From NCBI RefSeq assembly GCF_024582835.1, contig NZ_CP102096.1, positions 2,108,001 to 2,172,000 on the forward strand: a DNA stretch of 64,000 bases, given 5' to 3'. Positions 24,442 through 35,191 of this stretch are shown here, in pieces (position 1 is the first letter of the stretch; the number at the start of each line of letters is the position of its first letter). The notes under the pieces are model-generated. The model had not been told where the DNA came from. It saw only the letters and a program-made list of their open reading frames with translations, and did not search any database. Made by a program: the position numbers and the translations under genes. Source of the DNA: Vibrio japonicus. Lineage in GTDB: Bacteria; Pseudomonadota; Gammaproteobacteria; Enterobacterales; Vibrionaceae.

Positions 24442-26637
24442 ATGCGCCTCTCTTTGTTATCTATTTCTATTTCTAGCTTATTTTTAAGCTCCATTGCATT
24501 AGCAGAGTCTGACGCTACTTGGAAAACATCTCAGTCTGATTTTGGCGGAACAGGTTTGCTACAAACTCCAACAGGCCGTATGGCTAGTGAAGGCGAGTTT
24601 AATATTGGTGTAAACATAAATGATGATTATCACCACTATATGGTCTCATTACAGCTTATGGACTGGTTAGAAACGACCATCCGCTATACACGTGTACCTG
24701 ATTTATATTTTAGCAACGACCCTAGTTACAGTGGCGATAATTTATACACCGACAAAGGCGTAGACTTTAAAATTCGTTTAATTGAAGAAAGTTATTGGTT
24801 ACCTGAAACTTCTATAGGTGTAAGGGATTTTGGCGGTACCGGACTATTCGATGGTGAGTTCATCGCTGCTACGAAACGTTTTGGACCAATAGATTTCAGC
24901 TTTGGTCTAGGCTGGGGATATTTGGGTCAGAGTGGTGCTGTCACTAACCCATTTTGTAAAGCTAGTGACAAGTATTGTACGCGACCAGACGATTACAAAG
25001 GCTCTGGCGGTAGTGTCGATTTTGACCGCTGGTTTAAAGGTCCAACTGCACTATTTGGGGGAATAGAGTACCAAACACCCTACAAACCACTTCGTCTAAA
25101 GGTTGAGTATGATGGGAATGACTACAGCCAAGACTTACCTACAGTCCACGGTAAAGTGCTTGCTCAACACACACCTTGGAACTTCGGCATCAATTACAGA
25201 TTGGGCGATTGGGCAGATGCAAAAATCAGCTATCAACGTGGAGATACGTTGACACTTGGATTCAACATCTACACCAACTTCAATGAAATGGAAGCCACCT
25301 GGCGAGATGATGAAAAACCTCAAGCCCAGGTTCGACCTTCTGCGCAAAATACAGATTGGAACCAGGTTGCTAAACAAATCGAGTCTAACGCTGGTTATCA
25401 ATCAAACGAAATTAGACAAGAAGGCGATGTTGTCACGGTCTCAGGTGAACAGACTAAATATCGTGACAGAGAAAAAGCCCTAGAGCGAACAGCTGCAATT
25501 TTAAACAACAACACTAGTGAACACATTCGTGTTTTTAAAGTAATAGAAGAACAAGATGGTATTGCACTGACTGAAACAAAGATAGACCGAGAGAAGTACG
25601 TCAATGCCGCTAACTACATGTCTTATGATGCTGAAATTTCTGATGCCTTTGATAAAACCAATCCTGAAACATCGGACAGTGAAGCGCTCGCCTCTACCAA
25701 AAAAAGGTGGGACTACAGTATAGACCCTGCATTAAAACAAAGTATCGGAGCCCCCGAAGCTTTCTATTTATATAGTTTAGGTATCAATGCAAGCTCAAAT
25801 CTTTGGCTAACAGATAATATCGAATTCAGTGGTTCTATCTACTTCAACTTGGTCGATAACTACGATAAGTTTAATTACGTGGAAAACTCACCACATGTTC
25901 GTAATTACGCTACTCCTCGAGTTAGAACTCTGTTCCGTGCCTATGTACACGACAACCCTGTGAGATTAAATCACCTTCAGTTAACTTGGTTTGAGCGACC
26001 TACAGACAACATCTACACCCAACTCTATGCTGGCTATTTAGAAATGATGTTTGCTGGTGTTGGGGGCGAAATTCTATACCGCCCATTAGATGCTAACTGG
26101 GCGATTGGCCTAGATGCAAACATAGTAAGCCAACGCGATCCAGATTCTCAGTTTGGCGTGTTCACCGAAGATTACTTCTTCTATGATGAGGCTGTTTGTA
26201 ATAAGTCTAAACCTGAGTGCCAGGGGTATGTTCTTAGCCAAGGCACAACTGGCCATATTGCGGCCTATTACATGCCACAATGGGCATTTTTAGATAACAC
26301 ATTGCTTAAAGTATATGCGGGTAAATTCTTAGGTGGCGATCGTGGAGCACGAGTCGATTTTTCCAAACAGTTTAAATCGGGGATCACTGTTGGCGCTTAT
26401 GCAACGCTGACAAACCTTACTGCTGAAGAATACGGAGAAGGTAGCTACAACAAAGGCTTCTATATCTCTATCCCAATGGATATTATGACAATTAAGCCGA
26501 GCACCTCTCGAGCCAATATAGCTTGGGAGCCGATCACTCGAGACGGTGGGCAAATGCTGCGCAAACAGCACTATTTGTTTGATAAAACTGACGCTAGGTA
26601 TCAATGGTATCAGCGACCTAGTAGTGTGAGTAAATAA
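24442..26637 (+). CDS. gfcD: GfcD/YjbH-like outer-membrane beta-barrel protein
   Basis: This 731-residue protein has a signal peptide (MRLSLLSISISSLFLSSIALA) and the YjbH signature DFGGTGLLQTPTGRMASEGE near 32-51. It carries many alternating strands expected of a large outer-membrane barrel, and the family motif WLPETSIGVRDFGGTGLFDG near 119-138. It probably forms an outer-membrane element for secretion or surface attachment of the glycan. It closes the gfc operon and is followed by a strong terminator. Confidence 0.87.
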   Translation: MRLSLLSISISSLFLSSIALAESDATWKTSQSDFGGTGLLQTPTGRMASEGEFNIGVNINDDYHHYMVSLQLMDWLETTIRYTRVPDLYFSNDPSYSGDNLYTDKGVDFKIRLIEESYWLPETSIGVRDFGGTGLFDGEFIAATKRFGPIDFSFGLGWGYLGQSGAVTNPFCKASDKYCTRPDDYKGSGGSVDFDRWFKGPTALFGGIEYQTPYKPLRLKVEYDGNDYSQDLPTVHGKVLAQHTPWNFGINYRLGDWADAKISYQRGDTLTLGFNIYTNFNEMEATWRDDEKPQAQVRPSAQNTDWNQVAKQIESNAGYQSNEIRQEGDVVTVSGEQTKYRDREKALERTAAILNNNTSEHIRVFKVIEEQDGIALTETKIDREKYVNAANYMSYDAEISDAFDKTNPETSDSEALASTKKRWDYSIDPALKQSIGAPEAFYLYSLGINASSNLWLTDNIEFSGSIYFNLVDNYDKFNYVENSPHVRNYATPRVRTLFRAYVHDNPVRLNHLQLTWFERPTDNIYTQLYAGYLEMMFAGVGGEILYRPLDANWAIGLDANIVSQRDPDSQFGVFTEDYFFYDEAVCNKSKPECQGYVLSQGTTGHIAAYYMPQWAFLDNTLLKVYAGKFLGGDRGARVDFSKQFKSGITVGAYATLTNLTAEEYGEGSYNKGFYISIPMDIMTIKPSTSRANIAWEPITRDGGQMLRKQHYLFDKTDARYQWYQRPSSVSK

Positions 26638-26650
26638 CCCCTCCCTAGAA

Positions 26651-26685
26651 AGGCTAGCTAAGGTAAATAGCTAGCCTTTTTCTTT
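26651..26685 (+). terminator. Rho-independent terminator after gfcD
   Basis: A perfect 10-base stem (AGGCTAGCTA with TAGCTAGCCT) around a 7-base loop is followed by TTTTTCTTTT, 14 bases after the gfcD stop. Confidence 0.9.
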
Positions 26686-26779
26686 TCCTAGTCATCTCCT
26701 ACAAATTAACGTAAAATTTGCGCCCTTATTCCATTTGGTGGAATAACCCTGACTTGAGATCAGACTAAGAGAATTATAC

Positions 26780-28180
26780 ATGACTACTGAGAAAGCATTC
26801 GTACCTGAGCTACTGTCACCTGCTGGCAGCCTTAAAAATATGCGCTACGCATTTGCCTATGGCGCAGACGCGGTATACGCGGGCCAGCCTCGTTACAGCC
26901 TTCGCGTACGTAACAACGAGTTCAACCACGAAAACCTACAAATCGGTATCGATGAAGCACACGCACTAGGTAAAAAACTGTACGTGGTATGTAACATCCA
27001 GCCGCACAACTCGAAGCTAAAAACCTTTATCCGCGACCTTAAGCCTGTTGTAGAAATGGGCCCAGACGCGCTTATCATGTCTGACCCAGGTCTAATCATG
27101 ATGGTTCGTGAAGCCTTCCCTGACATGCCAATTCACCTGTCTGTACAGGCGAACGCGGTAAACTGGGCAACGGTTAAATTCTGGGCTGCAAACGGCGTTG
27201 AGCGTGTAATTGTTTCTCGTGAGCTTTCTCTGGAAGAAATCGAAGAAATTCGTGAGCACTGCCCTGAAACTGAGCTGGAAGTCTTCGTTCACGGTGCGCT
27301 TTGCATGGCTTACTCTGGCCGTTGCCTACTTTCTGGTTACATCAACAAACGTGACCCGAACCAAGGTACTTGTACTAACGCATGTCGTTGGGAATACAAG
27401 GTTGAAGAAGGCAAAGAAAACGACGCAGGCGATATCGTTGAGAAATTTGACCCATCTGAAGCTCAGCCTGTCGAAATTCAAGACGAGCGTCCTGAAACAA
27501 CCATCGGTCGCGGCAAGCCAACGGATGAAGTGGTTCTACTTTCTGAAGCTCACCGCCCAGAAGAAAAAATGGCAGCTTACGAAGACGAGCACGGCACTTA
27601 CATCATGAACTCAAAAGATCTTCGTGCGGTACAACACGTTGAGCGTTTGACTAAGATGGGTGTTCACTCACTGAAAATCGAAGGCCGTACTAAATCGTTC
27701 TACTACTGTGCACGTACTGCTCAGGTTTACCGTAAAGCGATCGATGATGCTGTAGCTGGTAAGCCATTTGATGAGAACCTAATGGGCACGCTGGAAAGCC
27801 TAGCTCACCGAGGTTACACCGAAGGTTTCCTACGTCGTCACACACACGATGCGTACCAAAACTACGACTACGGCTACTCAGTATCTGACGCGCAGCAGTT
27901 TGTGGGTGAGTTCACTGGCAAACGTCGTGGCGACATGGCTGAAGTAGAAGTGAAGAATAAATTCCTTGTTGGTGACAGCCTTGAGTTAATGACGCCAAAA
28001 GGCAACGTTGTTTTCACACTGGAAGCGATGGAAAACCGCAAGTCAGAATCTATTGAAGACGCAAAAGGCAATGGCCACTTTGTATTTATTCCAGTTCCAG
28101 CAGATATGGATCTAGACTACGGCCTGCTTATGCGTAACCTAAACGCTGGTCAGGACACTCGTAACCCTACTGGCAAGTAA
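26780..28180 (+). CDS. trhP: tRNA 5-hydroxyuridine modification protein TrhP (YegQ, peptidase U32 family)
   Basis: TrhP is needed for hydroxylation of uridine 34 in several tRNAs, using prephenate. The 466-residue length and the U32 signature are typical: PELLSPAGSLKNMRYAFAYG near 9-28, GADAVYAGQPRYSLRVRNNE near 28-47, EVFVHGALCMAYSGRCLLS near 167-185 with conserved cysteines, and GVHSLKIEGRTKSFYYCAR near 291-309. The gene follows gfcD but is separated from it by a terminator, so it is not part of the capsule operon. A ferredoxin gene follows 20 bases later. Confidence 0.92.
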   Translation: MTTEKAFVPELLSPAGSLKNMRYAFAYGADAVYAGQPRYSLRVRNNEFNHENLQIGIDEAHALGKKLYVVCNIQPHNSKLKTFIRDLKPVVEMGPDALIMSDPGLIMMVREAFPDMPIHLSVQANAVNWATVKFWAANGVERVIVSRELSLEEIEEIREHCPETELEVFVHGALCMAYSGRCLLSGYINKRDPNQGTCTNACRWEYKVEEGKENDAGDIVEKFDPSEAQPVEIQDERPETTIGRGKPTDEVVLLSEAHRPEEKMAAYEDEHGTYIMNSKDLRAVQHVERLTKMGVHSLKIEGRTKSFYYCARTAQVYRKAIDDAVAGKPFDENLMGTLESLAHRGYTEGFLRRHTHDAYQNYDYGYSVSDAQQFVGEFTGKRRGDMAEVEVKNKFLVGDSLELMTPKGNVVFTLEAMENRKSESIEDAKGNGHFVFIPVPADMDLDYGLLMRNLNAGQDTRNPTGK

Positions 28181-28197
28181 CTTTTGCTTGGGAATAA

Positions 28198-28455
<258 letters not shown>

Positions 28456-28463
28456 AAATAGAA

Positions 28464-28498
28464 AGGTCCAACTTAAACGAAAAGTTGGACCTTTTTTT
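28464..28498 (+). terminator. Terminator after the YfhL-type gene, probably bidirectional
   Basis: AGGTCCAACTT pairs with AAGTTGGACCT around AAACGAA and is followed by seven T. On the other strand it is followed by a T-rich run, so it can also end the convergent gene whose stop codon is at 28497. Confidence 0.9.
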
Positions 28499-28805
28499 AA
28501 CCTATTTTTTCCATTGGATAGATGTTACAAAACATCTCTTTTTCGAAATTGTATTCCAGTCTTTCTCGCCAATTTAATGCCTCTGAAACTGGAATAAGGT
28601 AATAGTTTTCTCGGCTAGTATTCGTGACAAACGCCATCCCATATTGCATCAATTCAAAATGCACATCAGAAACAAACCCAGGGTCAAGTCTCTGCCTACC
28701 TGTAAGATGGGTGATATCCTCACGAGATATTGATACACCAGTCGCTTCACTGCTAAATCTATGTCTCAACCACCCTGCAAACTCTTTTGCACAAATCATC
28801 GTCAT
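28497..28805 (-). CDS. Hypothetical protein of 102 residues
   Basis: The start at 28805 has AAGGA 8 bases upstream. The protein begins MTMICAKEFAGWLRHRF and has a helical N-terminal half (SREDITHLTGRQRLDPGFV, VHFELMQYGMAFV), then RENYYLIPVSEALNWRERL. The size and helix pattern could be a winged-helix DNA-binding fold, but I see no defining motif and do not recognise the family. It lies in a short accessory spot between the YfhL-type gene and mepA, with a possible small gene directly upstream. Confidence 0.55.
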   Translation of the reverse strand: MTMICAKEFAGWLRHRFSSEATGVSISREDITHLTGRQRLDPGFVSDVHFELMQYGMAFVTNTSRENYYLIPVSEALNWRERLEYNFEKEMFCNIYPMEKIG

Positions 28806-28827
28806 GGTCTAGTCCTTGATTTACGTT

Positions 28828-29001
28828 TTAGATAGGCATCAATCCTGCTGGCCCATCTTTTCTGTTTATAGATATTGTAATCACTTCACCAACTACACGA
28901 GATTCCACTAGGAAGTCAAAGTATCTGGGGTAGACACTTCGAATGACGCATAACCAATAGAATAACAAGTCATGAAATCCAACATACTGATTATGAGACA
29001 C
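28828..29001 (-). CDS. Possible small protein or decayed gene (57 residues)
   Basis: From a GTG at 29001 the minus strand reads VSHNQYVGFHDLLFYWLCV, then YPRYFDFLVESRVVGEVITI and SINRKDGPAGLMPI before a stop. The ending has an alternating hydrophobic pattern that looks like real protein, and the frame ends 22 bases before the next gene. No good ribosome binding site precedes the GTG and no ATG is available, so it may be the tail of a lost gene. The rest of the gap to mepA (29002-29164) shows no gene. Confidence 0.3.
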   Translation of the reverse strand: MSHNQYVGFHDLLFYWLCVIRSVYPRYFDFLVESRVVGEVITISINRKDGPAGLMPI

Positions 29002-29164
29002 TTCTATAGTGCATTACTGACATAACTTCAGTTTAGTACATCTAATATTCACTGTAGACAATAGCGTGATGTTTCTCCAGTTTCATAACAACAATATCAT
29101 CAATTCTGTACATATCTGATGACCGCTAACGAGGTTGAAAAACGAGAGAATACGCCCGCTAGCT

Positions 29165-30028
29165 CTAGGATTGGTTGATAAGCTGCTGGCACAATTCAGG
29201 CATTATTATTTTCTTCTTAACCGTTTTTACAGGCTTGTTTTCACTCTTCTTTGTCGCCACTTGGGTTACTGGTTTGGGTTCCCAGCTTTGTAATTCAGCG
29301 CCGCAACCATCACCCTCCGGTGGTGGAGCTTGTTCAATGCACCCTTCACTACCTGCGGGGCACTTTAGGCGCACATGCATATGAGAATGATGTCCCCACC
29401 AAGGGCGAACCTTCCTAAGCCATTCTCTATCCCCTGCACTTTCAGTGATACACAGTTTGTTTTTTATGACCGGATGGACAAATATTCTCGCGACGTCATT
29501 GTCAGTCGCTGCCAATTTAATAAGCTCAAAATGACGCAAGTCCCAATTCTTTTTCAAGAGTTTGTACTGCTTGATGTTCACAACACTTAAAGGCTTAGGA
29601 TGAAGTAATTGATGAGCTGAGAGCCTTTTGTCAGCCAGTCTGAGCCATATATCAATATCCAACCCGGTTTGATGACTTTTATGACCTTTAGAAAATCGCC
29701 CACCTTGAGGCAGAGACATATCACCAATCAGTAATGTGGTATCTAGATTATCAGACGCCAGATCTGATAAACGCTGGATAAAGCTCACCGTCTGAGGGTG
29801 TCCGTAATAACGTAGGCGGTCGCTTCTCAGAACCTGATAGCCCTTCCCTTGTAGAGGAAGAGAGGCTGCCCCAGCTAAACAGCCATTCGCATAACCGCCA
29901 ATGGCTTTAGGGTCATGAGCCGAGGGAGAAGTCTTTGTCTCCCAAGGGCTCGCATGCACAATGGAAGAAGATAACGCTAAAGTTAGAAGAGAGATGTAAC
30001 GAGCAGGTTTTCTTATGATCTTCCTCAT
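29165..30028 (-). CDS. mepA: Penicillin-insensitive murein endopeptidase MepA
   Basis: MepA cuts D-Ala-DAP cross-links of peptidoglycan in the periplasm and needs zinc. The start is placed at 30028 because AAGGA lies 7 bases upstream of that ATG, while the earlier ATG at 30034 touches it. A signal peptide (ARYISLLTLALSSSIVHA) precedes the mature part. The metal-binding motifs are KGHKSHQTGLDIDIWLRL and PWWGHHSHMHVRLKC. Paired cysteines follow in CPAGSEGCIEQ. The length of 287 is usual. It lies 13 bases after a DUF1904 gene and may be cotranscribed with it. Confidence 0.93.
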   Translation of the reverse strand: MRKIIRKPARYISLLTLALSSSIVHASPWETKTSPSAHDPKAIGGYANGCLAGAASLPLQGKGYQVLRSDRLRYYGHPQTVSFIQRLSDLASDNLDTTLLIGDMSLPQGGRFSKGHKSHQTGLDIDIWLRLADKRLSAHQLLHPKPLSVVNIKQYKLLKKNWDLRHFELIKLAATDNDVARIFVHPVIKNKLCITESAGDREWLRKVRPWWGHHSHMHVRLKCPAGSEGCIEQAPPPEGDGCGAELQSWEPKPVTQVATKKSENKPVKTVKKKIIMPELCQQLINQS

Positions 30029-30041
30029 TGGCATTCCTTAT

Positions 30042-30374
30042 TTAGTAGTGTTCACCATTATCATAATAGCCACTCGCATTAAGAGCCGTAAAGATAACAG
30101 CAACGTCAATATCTTCACCTACCATTCCGCGAACTTGATGAGTAATGATCTTAGCAACTTCATCTTGTACCTTTTGTCCGCGATCAAACCACAAAACCTC
30201 AACAAACGGATAGGCAGGGCTAACCTCACCCTCATGGAAAAACGTGGTATAGATATATTCAAAAGTGAAGTCTTCGCGTGGACAATCCATATGTGGTTGC
30301 AGAGCGTCGATCAATGATTTAGAAAGAGGTTGAACGGTTTGAGGCTCAACCGCACGAAAACGTAAATGTGGCAT
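30042..30374 (-). CDS. DUF1904 family protein
   Basis: The 110-residue protein begins MPHLRFRAVEPQTVQPLSK and has FTFEYIYTTFFHEGEV, PFVEVLWFDRGQKVQDEVAK and a C-terminal DIDVAVIFTALNASGYYDNG. This matches the DUF1904 family of gammaproteobacteria, small tautomerase-like proteins with no proved role. The N-terminal proline that tautomerases use follows the initiator methionine here (MPHL), so a tautomerase activity is possible. It precedes mepA. Confidence 0.75.
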   Translation of the reverse strand: MPHLRFRAVEPQTVQPLSKSLIDALQPHMDCPREDFTFEYIYTTFFHEGEVSPAYPFVEVLWFDRGQKVQDEVAKIITHQVRGMVGEDIDVAVIFTALNASGYYDNGEHY

Positions 30375-30506
30375 AAATTTGGTTCCTTATTATTGTTCGA
30401 GCAATGATACCAAGTTCATCAGTGATGTCTCGTCCACTTTTTATCAACTTGTTACGTGTACGCATATTTGATACCAATCGTAGTAAATAACCGCTCAAAT
30501 ACAACA

Positions 30507-30531
30507 AAGCCGCTGACAAGCAGCGGCTTTC
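30507..30531 (-). terminator. Hairpin downstream of secF
   Basis: AAAGCCGCTG pairs perfectly with CAGCGGCTTT around ACAAG, 19 bases after the secF stop on the minus strand. The following T content is modest (TTTGTTGTATTT). Confidence 0.75.
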
Positions 30532-30549
30532 ATTCAGGCGTGACGAGAA

Positions 30550-31497
30550 TTAAGGCATCTCGTCAAATTCTGCGCCTTCTTTTTCTACTTGAGGTGGCAT
30601 CAAGTGTTCTTTAGTAATACCCAGTTTCAGAGCTAACGCAGAAGCTACGTAGATCGAAGAGTAAGTACCCACTGTGATACCAAGTAGAAGTGCCGTTGCG
30701 AAGCCATGAATCATCGCACCACCCTGAGTAAAGAGGGCGATAACAACGAACAATGTTGTCGCGGACGTGATCAATGTACGGCTTAGAGTCTGCGTGACCG
30801 AGCTGTTCATGATCTCAGCAGGCTCACCTTTGCGCATTTTACGGAAGTTTTCACGGATACGGTCAAATACAACAATGGTATCGTTGAGTGAGTAACCAAC
30901 AACCGTCAACAGAGCGGCGACAATGGTCAAATCCACTTCGATTTGCATCAAAGAGAAGATCCCAAGCGTAATAATCACATCGTGCGTCAGGGCGAGTACC
31001 GCACCTGCTGCCAAACGCCACTCAAATCGTACCGATACATAGAGCAAAATACAGATAAGAGAGGCCAGAATCGCTAGGCCGCCCGCTTCTGTCAACTCGT
31101 CACCCACGTTAGGACCAACGAACTCGATACGACGCATTTCTACGTTTTCACCGGTGCCTTTTTTGATCGCGGCAATAATCTGGTTACCCAGAGTCTCGCC
31201 AGCGACATCTTCACGAGGACGCAGTCGAACCATAACATCGCGTGCTGAACCAAAGTTCTGTACCGTCGCATCACCGAAACCTTCAGCTTCTAGCGACGTA
31301 CGAATTTGCTCTAAGTTTGCTGGCTGTTCAAAGCCCACTTCGATGAGCGTACCGCCAGTAAAATCTAGGCCCCAGTTCAACCATTTGGTAGATAGAGTGA
31401 AGATAGACGCACCAATCATCACAATGGATAACAGGAACGCGACTTTCGACCAACGCATAAAGTCGATCGTTTTTTCCGCTTTTAGAATTTGAAACAT
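30550..31497 (-). CDS. secF: Protein translocase subunit SecF
   Basis: SecF works with SecD and YajC to use the ion gradient to pull secreted proteins through SecYEG. The 315-residue protein has the family marks KWLNWGLDFTGGTLIEVGFE near 37-56 (the SecF GLDFTGG motif), RRIEFVGPNVGDEL, and the six-helix RND-like membrane core with GYSLNDTIVVFDRIRENFRK near 191-210. It begins 14 bases after secD and is the last gene of the group. Confidence 0.96.
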   Translation of the reverse strand: MFQILKAEKTIDFMRWSKVAFLLSIVMIGASIFTLSTKWLNWGLDFTGGTLIEVGFEQPANLEQIRTSLEAEGFGDATVQNFGSARDVMVRLRPREDVAGETLGNQIIAAIKKGTGENVEMRRIEFVGPNVGDELTEAGGLAILASLICILLYVSVRFEWRLAAGAVLALTHDVIITLGIFSLMQIEVDLTIVAALLTVVGYSLNDTIVVFDRIRENFRKMRKGEPAEIMNSSVTQTLSRTLITSATTLFVVIALFTQGGAMIHGFATALLLGITVGTYSSIYVASALALKLGITKEHLMPPQVEKEGAEFDEMP

Positions 31498-31511
31498 ACT
31501 AATTCCCAGCC

Positions 31512-33368
31512 TTAGATCGACAGTTTGTTTACGCGCTTACCACCATACATCAAGTTCACGACGCAGCGTGTACCGATAATAGCTGTAAACATAGACGTTA
31601 AGATACCGATGGATAGCGTTACCGCAAAACCTTTGATAGCACCTGTACCCACAGCGAATAGAATGATCGCTGTAATCAGTGTTGTGATGTTCGCATCGGC
31701 GATTGTACTGAAGGCATTCGCATAGCCTTGGTGAATCGCTTGTTGCGGGTTACGACCATCACGCAGTTCTTCTCGAATACGTTCAAAGATAAGCACGTTC
31801 GCATCAACCGCCATACCGACTGTCAATACAATACCGGCAATACCAGGTAGCGTCATTGTTGCACCCGGAATCATCGACATTACACCAATGATCAATACTA
31901 GGTTTACCATCAGAGCCATGTTGGCAATAAAGCCAAACTTGCGGTAGTAAAGCAGCGTGAATAGCATAACTGCCACCATGCCCCAAATACATGCCTGAAT
32001 ACCCATATCGATATTCTGCTGACCCATAGATGGACCGATTGTACGTTCTTCAACAATAGAAATCGGCGCAATCAAGGCACCTGCACGAAGCAACAATGCA
32101 AGGTTGTGCGCTTCAGCGGCGGAATCAATACCCGTGATTCGGAAGTTACGGCCAAGTGCAGATTGGATCGTTGCTTGGTTAATCACTTCCTCATGCTTAG
32201 ATAAAATCACTCGGCCGTCAGGAGTACGGCGACCACTGTCTTTGTACTCAGCAAATACCGTAGCCATCAACTTGCCAATGTTCTTTTTAGAGAACGCTGA
32301 CATCTTGCTGCCACCTTCGCTATCTAGCGAGATATTTACCTGTGGACGACCATATTCATCCACACTTGAGCTAGCGTCAGTGATGCTTGAACCACCTAAA
32401 ATAACGCGTTTCTTCAGCACAACTGGACGACCATCACGATCGAGTTTGATCTCGCTACCTGCTGGCGCACGACCACTAGCTGCGGCTGCTAAGTCAGCAC
32501 TTGCGTCAACTTCGCGGAACTCAAGCGTTGCGGTTGCACCAAGAATTTCTTTTGCGCGAGCGGTATCTTGCACACCTGGCAGTTCAACAACGATGCGACT
32601 TGCACCTTGACGTTGAACCAGCGGCTCAGCAACACCTAATTCGTTTACACGGTTACGCAGAATAGTAATGTTTTGCTCAACGGCGTAGTTACGAATTTCT
32701 GTTAAGCGCTGCTCCGTGAATGTCGCGATTAGAACAAATCGACTGCCTGCGTTTGACTCAGTGAACGTCATGTCTGGGTGGTTCTTTTGCAGGAGTGATT
32801 TTGCTTGCGCAAACTGCTCTTCATTTCGAAGAACAACTTCTACGGCATCTTTACCCGACGGGCGAATAGAGCGATAACGAATTTTGTCTTCGCGTAATTC
32901 ACTTCTGAAGGCTTCTTCTTGTTGAGAAACGAGTTTTTCCATTGCGGCATCCATATCCACTTCCATCAAGAAGTGAACACCACCACGCAGGTCAAGGCCC
33001 AGTTTCATTGGCGTAGCACCAATAGATTCCAACCAATCAGGTGTTGAAGGAGCAAGGTTTAAGGCAACAATGTTGTCTCGACCCAATGCTTCATTAATAA
33101 TGTCGCGGGCACTGATTTGAGTGTCAGTGTCGTTAAAACGAACAAGAATTGATCCACTTTCTAGAGCAATGGATTTATGAGATAAGCCCTGTTTATCAAG
33201 AGCTTGAGTGACAGTATCCAGCGTTGACATATCAACAGAGGCGCCACGCGCCCCTGTAATTTGAATAGCCGGATCTTCACCGTAAATATTTGGAAGTGCG
33301 TAAAGTGCTGCGATAGCGATGGTAAACACCACCATCAAGTACTTCCACAATGGATAGCGGTTTAACAC
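31512..33368 (-). CDS. secD: Protein translocase subunit SecD
   Basis: The 618-residue protein starts with GTG at 33368 and [20 protein letters not shown], exactly as in other gammaproteobacteria, which supports that start. It shows the periplasmic P1 domain, [18 protein letters not shown] near 123-140, and the six membrane helices with [20 protein letters not shown] near 516-535. Vibrios often carry a second secDF set, and this one is the copy next to yajC and tgt, the usual core arrangement. Confidence 0.97.
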   Translation of the reverse strand: MLNRYPLWKYLMVVFTIAIAALYALPNIYGEDPAIQITGARGASVDMSTLDTVTQALDKQGLSHKSIALESGSILVRFNDTDTQISARDIINEALGRDNIVALNLAPSTPDWLESIGATPMKLGLDLRGGVHFLMEVDMDAAMEKLVSQQEEAFRSELREDKIRYRSIRPSGKDAVEVVLRNEEQFAQAKSLLQKNHPDMTFTESNAGSRFVLIATFTEQRLTEIRNYAVEQNITILRNRVNELGVAEPLVQRQGASRIVVELPGVQDTARAKEILGATATLEFREVDASADLAAAASGRAPAGSEIKLDRDGRPVVLKKRVILGGSSITDASSSVDEYGRPQVNISLDSEGGSKMSAFSKKNIGKLMATVFAEYKDSGRRTPDGRVILSKHEEVINQATIQSALGRNFRITGIDSAAEAHNLALLLRAGALIAPISIVEERTIGPSMGQQNIDMGIQACIWGMVAVMLFTLLYYRKFGFIANMALMVNLVLIIGVMSMIPGATMTLPGIAGIVLTVGMAVDANVLIFERIREELRDGRNPQQAIHQGYANAFSTIADANITTLITAIILFAVGTGAIKGFAVTLSIGILTSMFTAIIGTRCVVNLMYGGKRVNKLSI

Positions 33369-33389
33369 AGCGAGGATCCTTTAGCCGTT

Positions 33390-33719
33390 TTATAGAGACT
33401 TAAGCGTACCCTTTGGTAACACTGCAGTAACGAAGTCTTTCTTGATCACTACTTCGTTGTTTGTGTTCAACTCGATAGTAACAAAGTCATTGTCTTCTGC
33501 GATTTTAGTGATTTTACCAACTAGACCACCGCTAGTTAGAACTTCATCACCTTTACCCATAGAAGCCATTAGGTTTTTGTGTTCTTTTACACGCTTAGCT
33601 TGTGGACGGTAGATCATGAAATAGAAGATCACCGCAAACATACCTAGCATGATAATCATTTCAAAACCGCCACCTGCTGGTGCGCCTTCTGCTGCTGCAT
33701 GAGCTTGAGAAATAAACAT
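33390..33719 (-). CDS. yajC: Sec translocon accessory protein YajC
   Basis: The 109-residue protein has one membrane segment (FEMIIMLGMFAVIFYFMIY near 19-37), the conserved RPQAKRVKEHKNLMASMGKG directly after it, and GDEVLTSGGLVGKITKI. It binds the SecDF complex. It lies 21 bases before secD in the standard tgt-yajC-secD-secF order. Confidence 0.96.
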   Translation of the reverse strand: MFISQAHAAAEGAPAGGGFEMIIMLGMFAVIFYFMIYRPQAKRVKEHKNLMASMGKGDEVLTSGGLVGKITKIAEDNDFVTIELNTNNEVVIKKDFVTAVLPKGTLKSL

Positions 33720-33845
33720 TAAAATATCCTCATTATTTATTATTAATAATCCAAATGGGGCTTTCGCGCCTTTTAATCAAGAGTGAGCCTCATTATTAGA
33801 GACAACACTCTCAAAAATCACGCACGTCCGCTCACTTTATTAGCA

Positions 33846-33873
33846 AAAGCCTTTGGCAAATACCAAAGGCTTT
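33846..33873 (-). terminator. Hairpin after tgt
   Basis: AAAGCCTTTGG pairs with CCAAAGGCTTT, five bases after the tgt stop, followed on the minus strand by TTTTGC. It separates queA-tgt from yajC-secDF at least in part. Confidence 0.75.
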
Positions 33874-33878
33874 AAAAA

Positions 33879-35054
<1,176 letters not shown>

Positions 35055-35191
35055 TCAGAGCTAAAATGCTCTATGAGGAGCGGTCGCCTTTCCATGCGAG
35101 AGGTAATAACAGCATTCGCTGCGTTACTTCCTAGCCTACTGCTAGCACTCGTAAATTTCTTTAATTTTAAAAGCCGACTAACGACAAAGCG

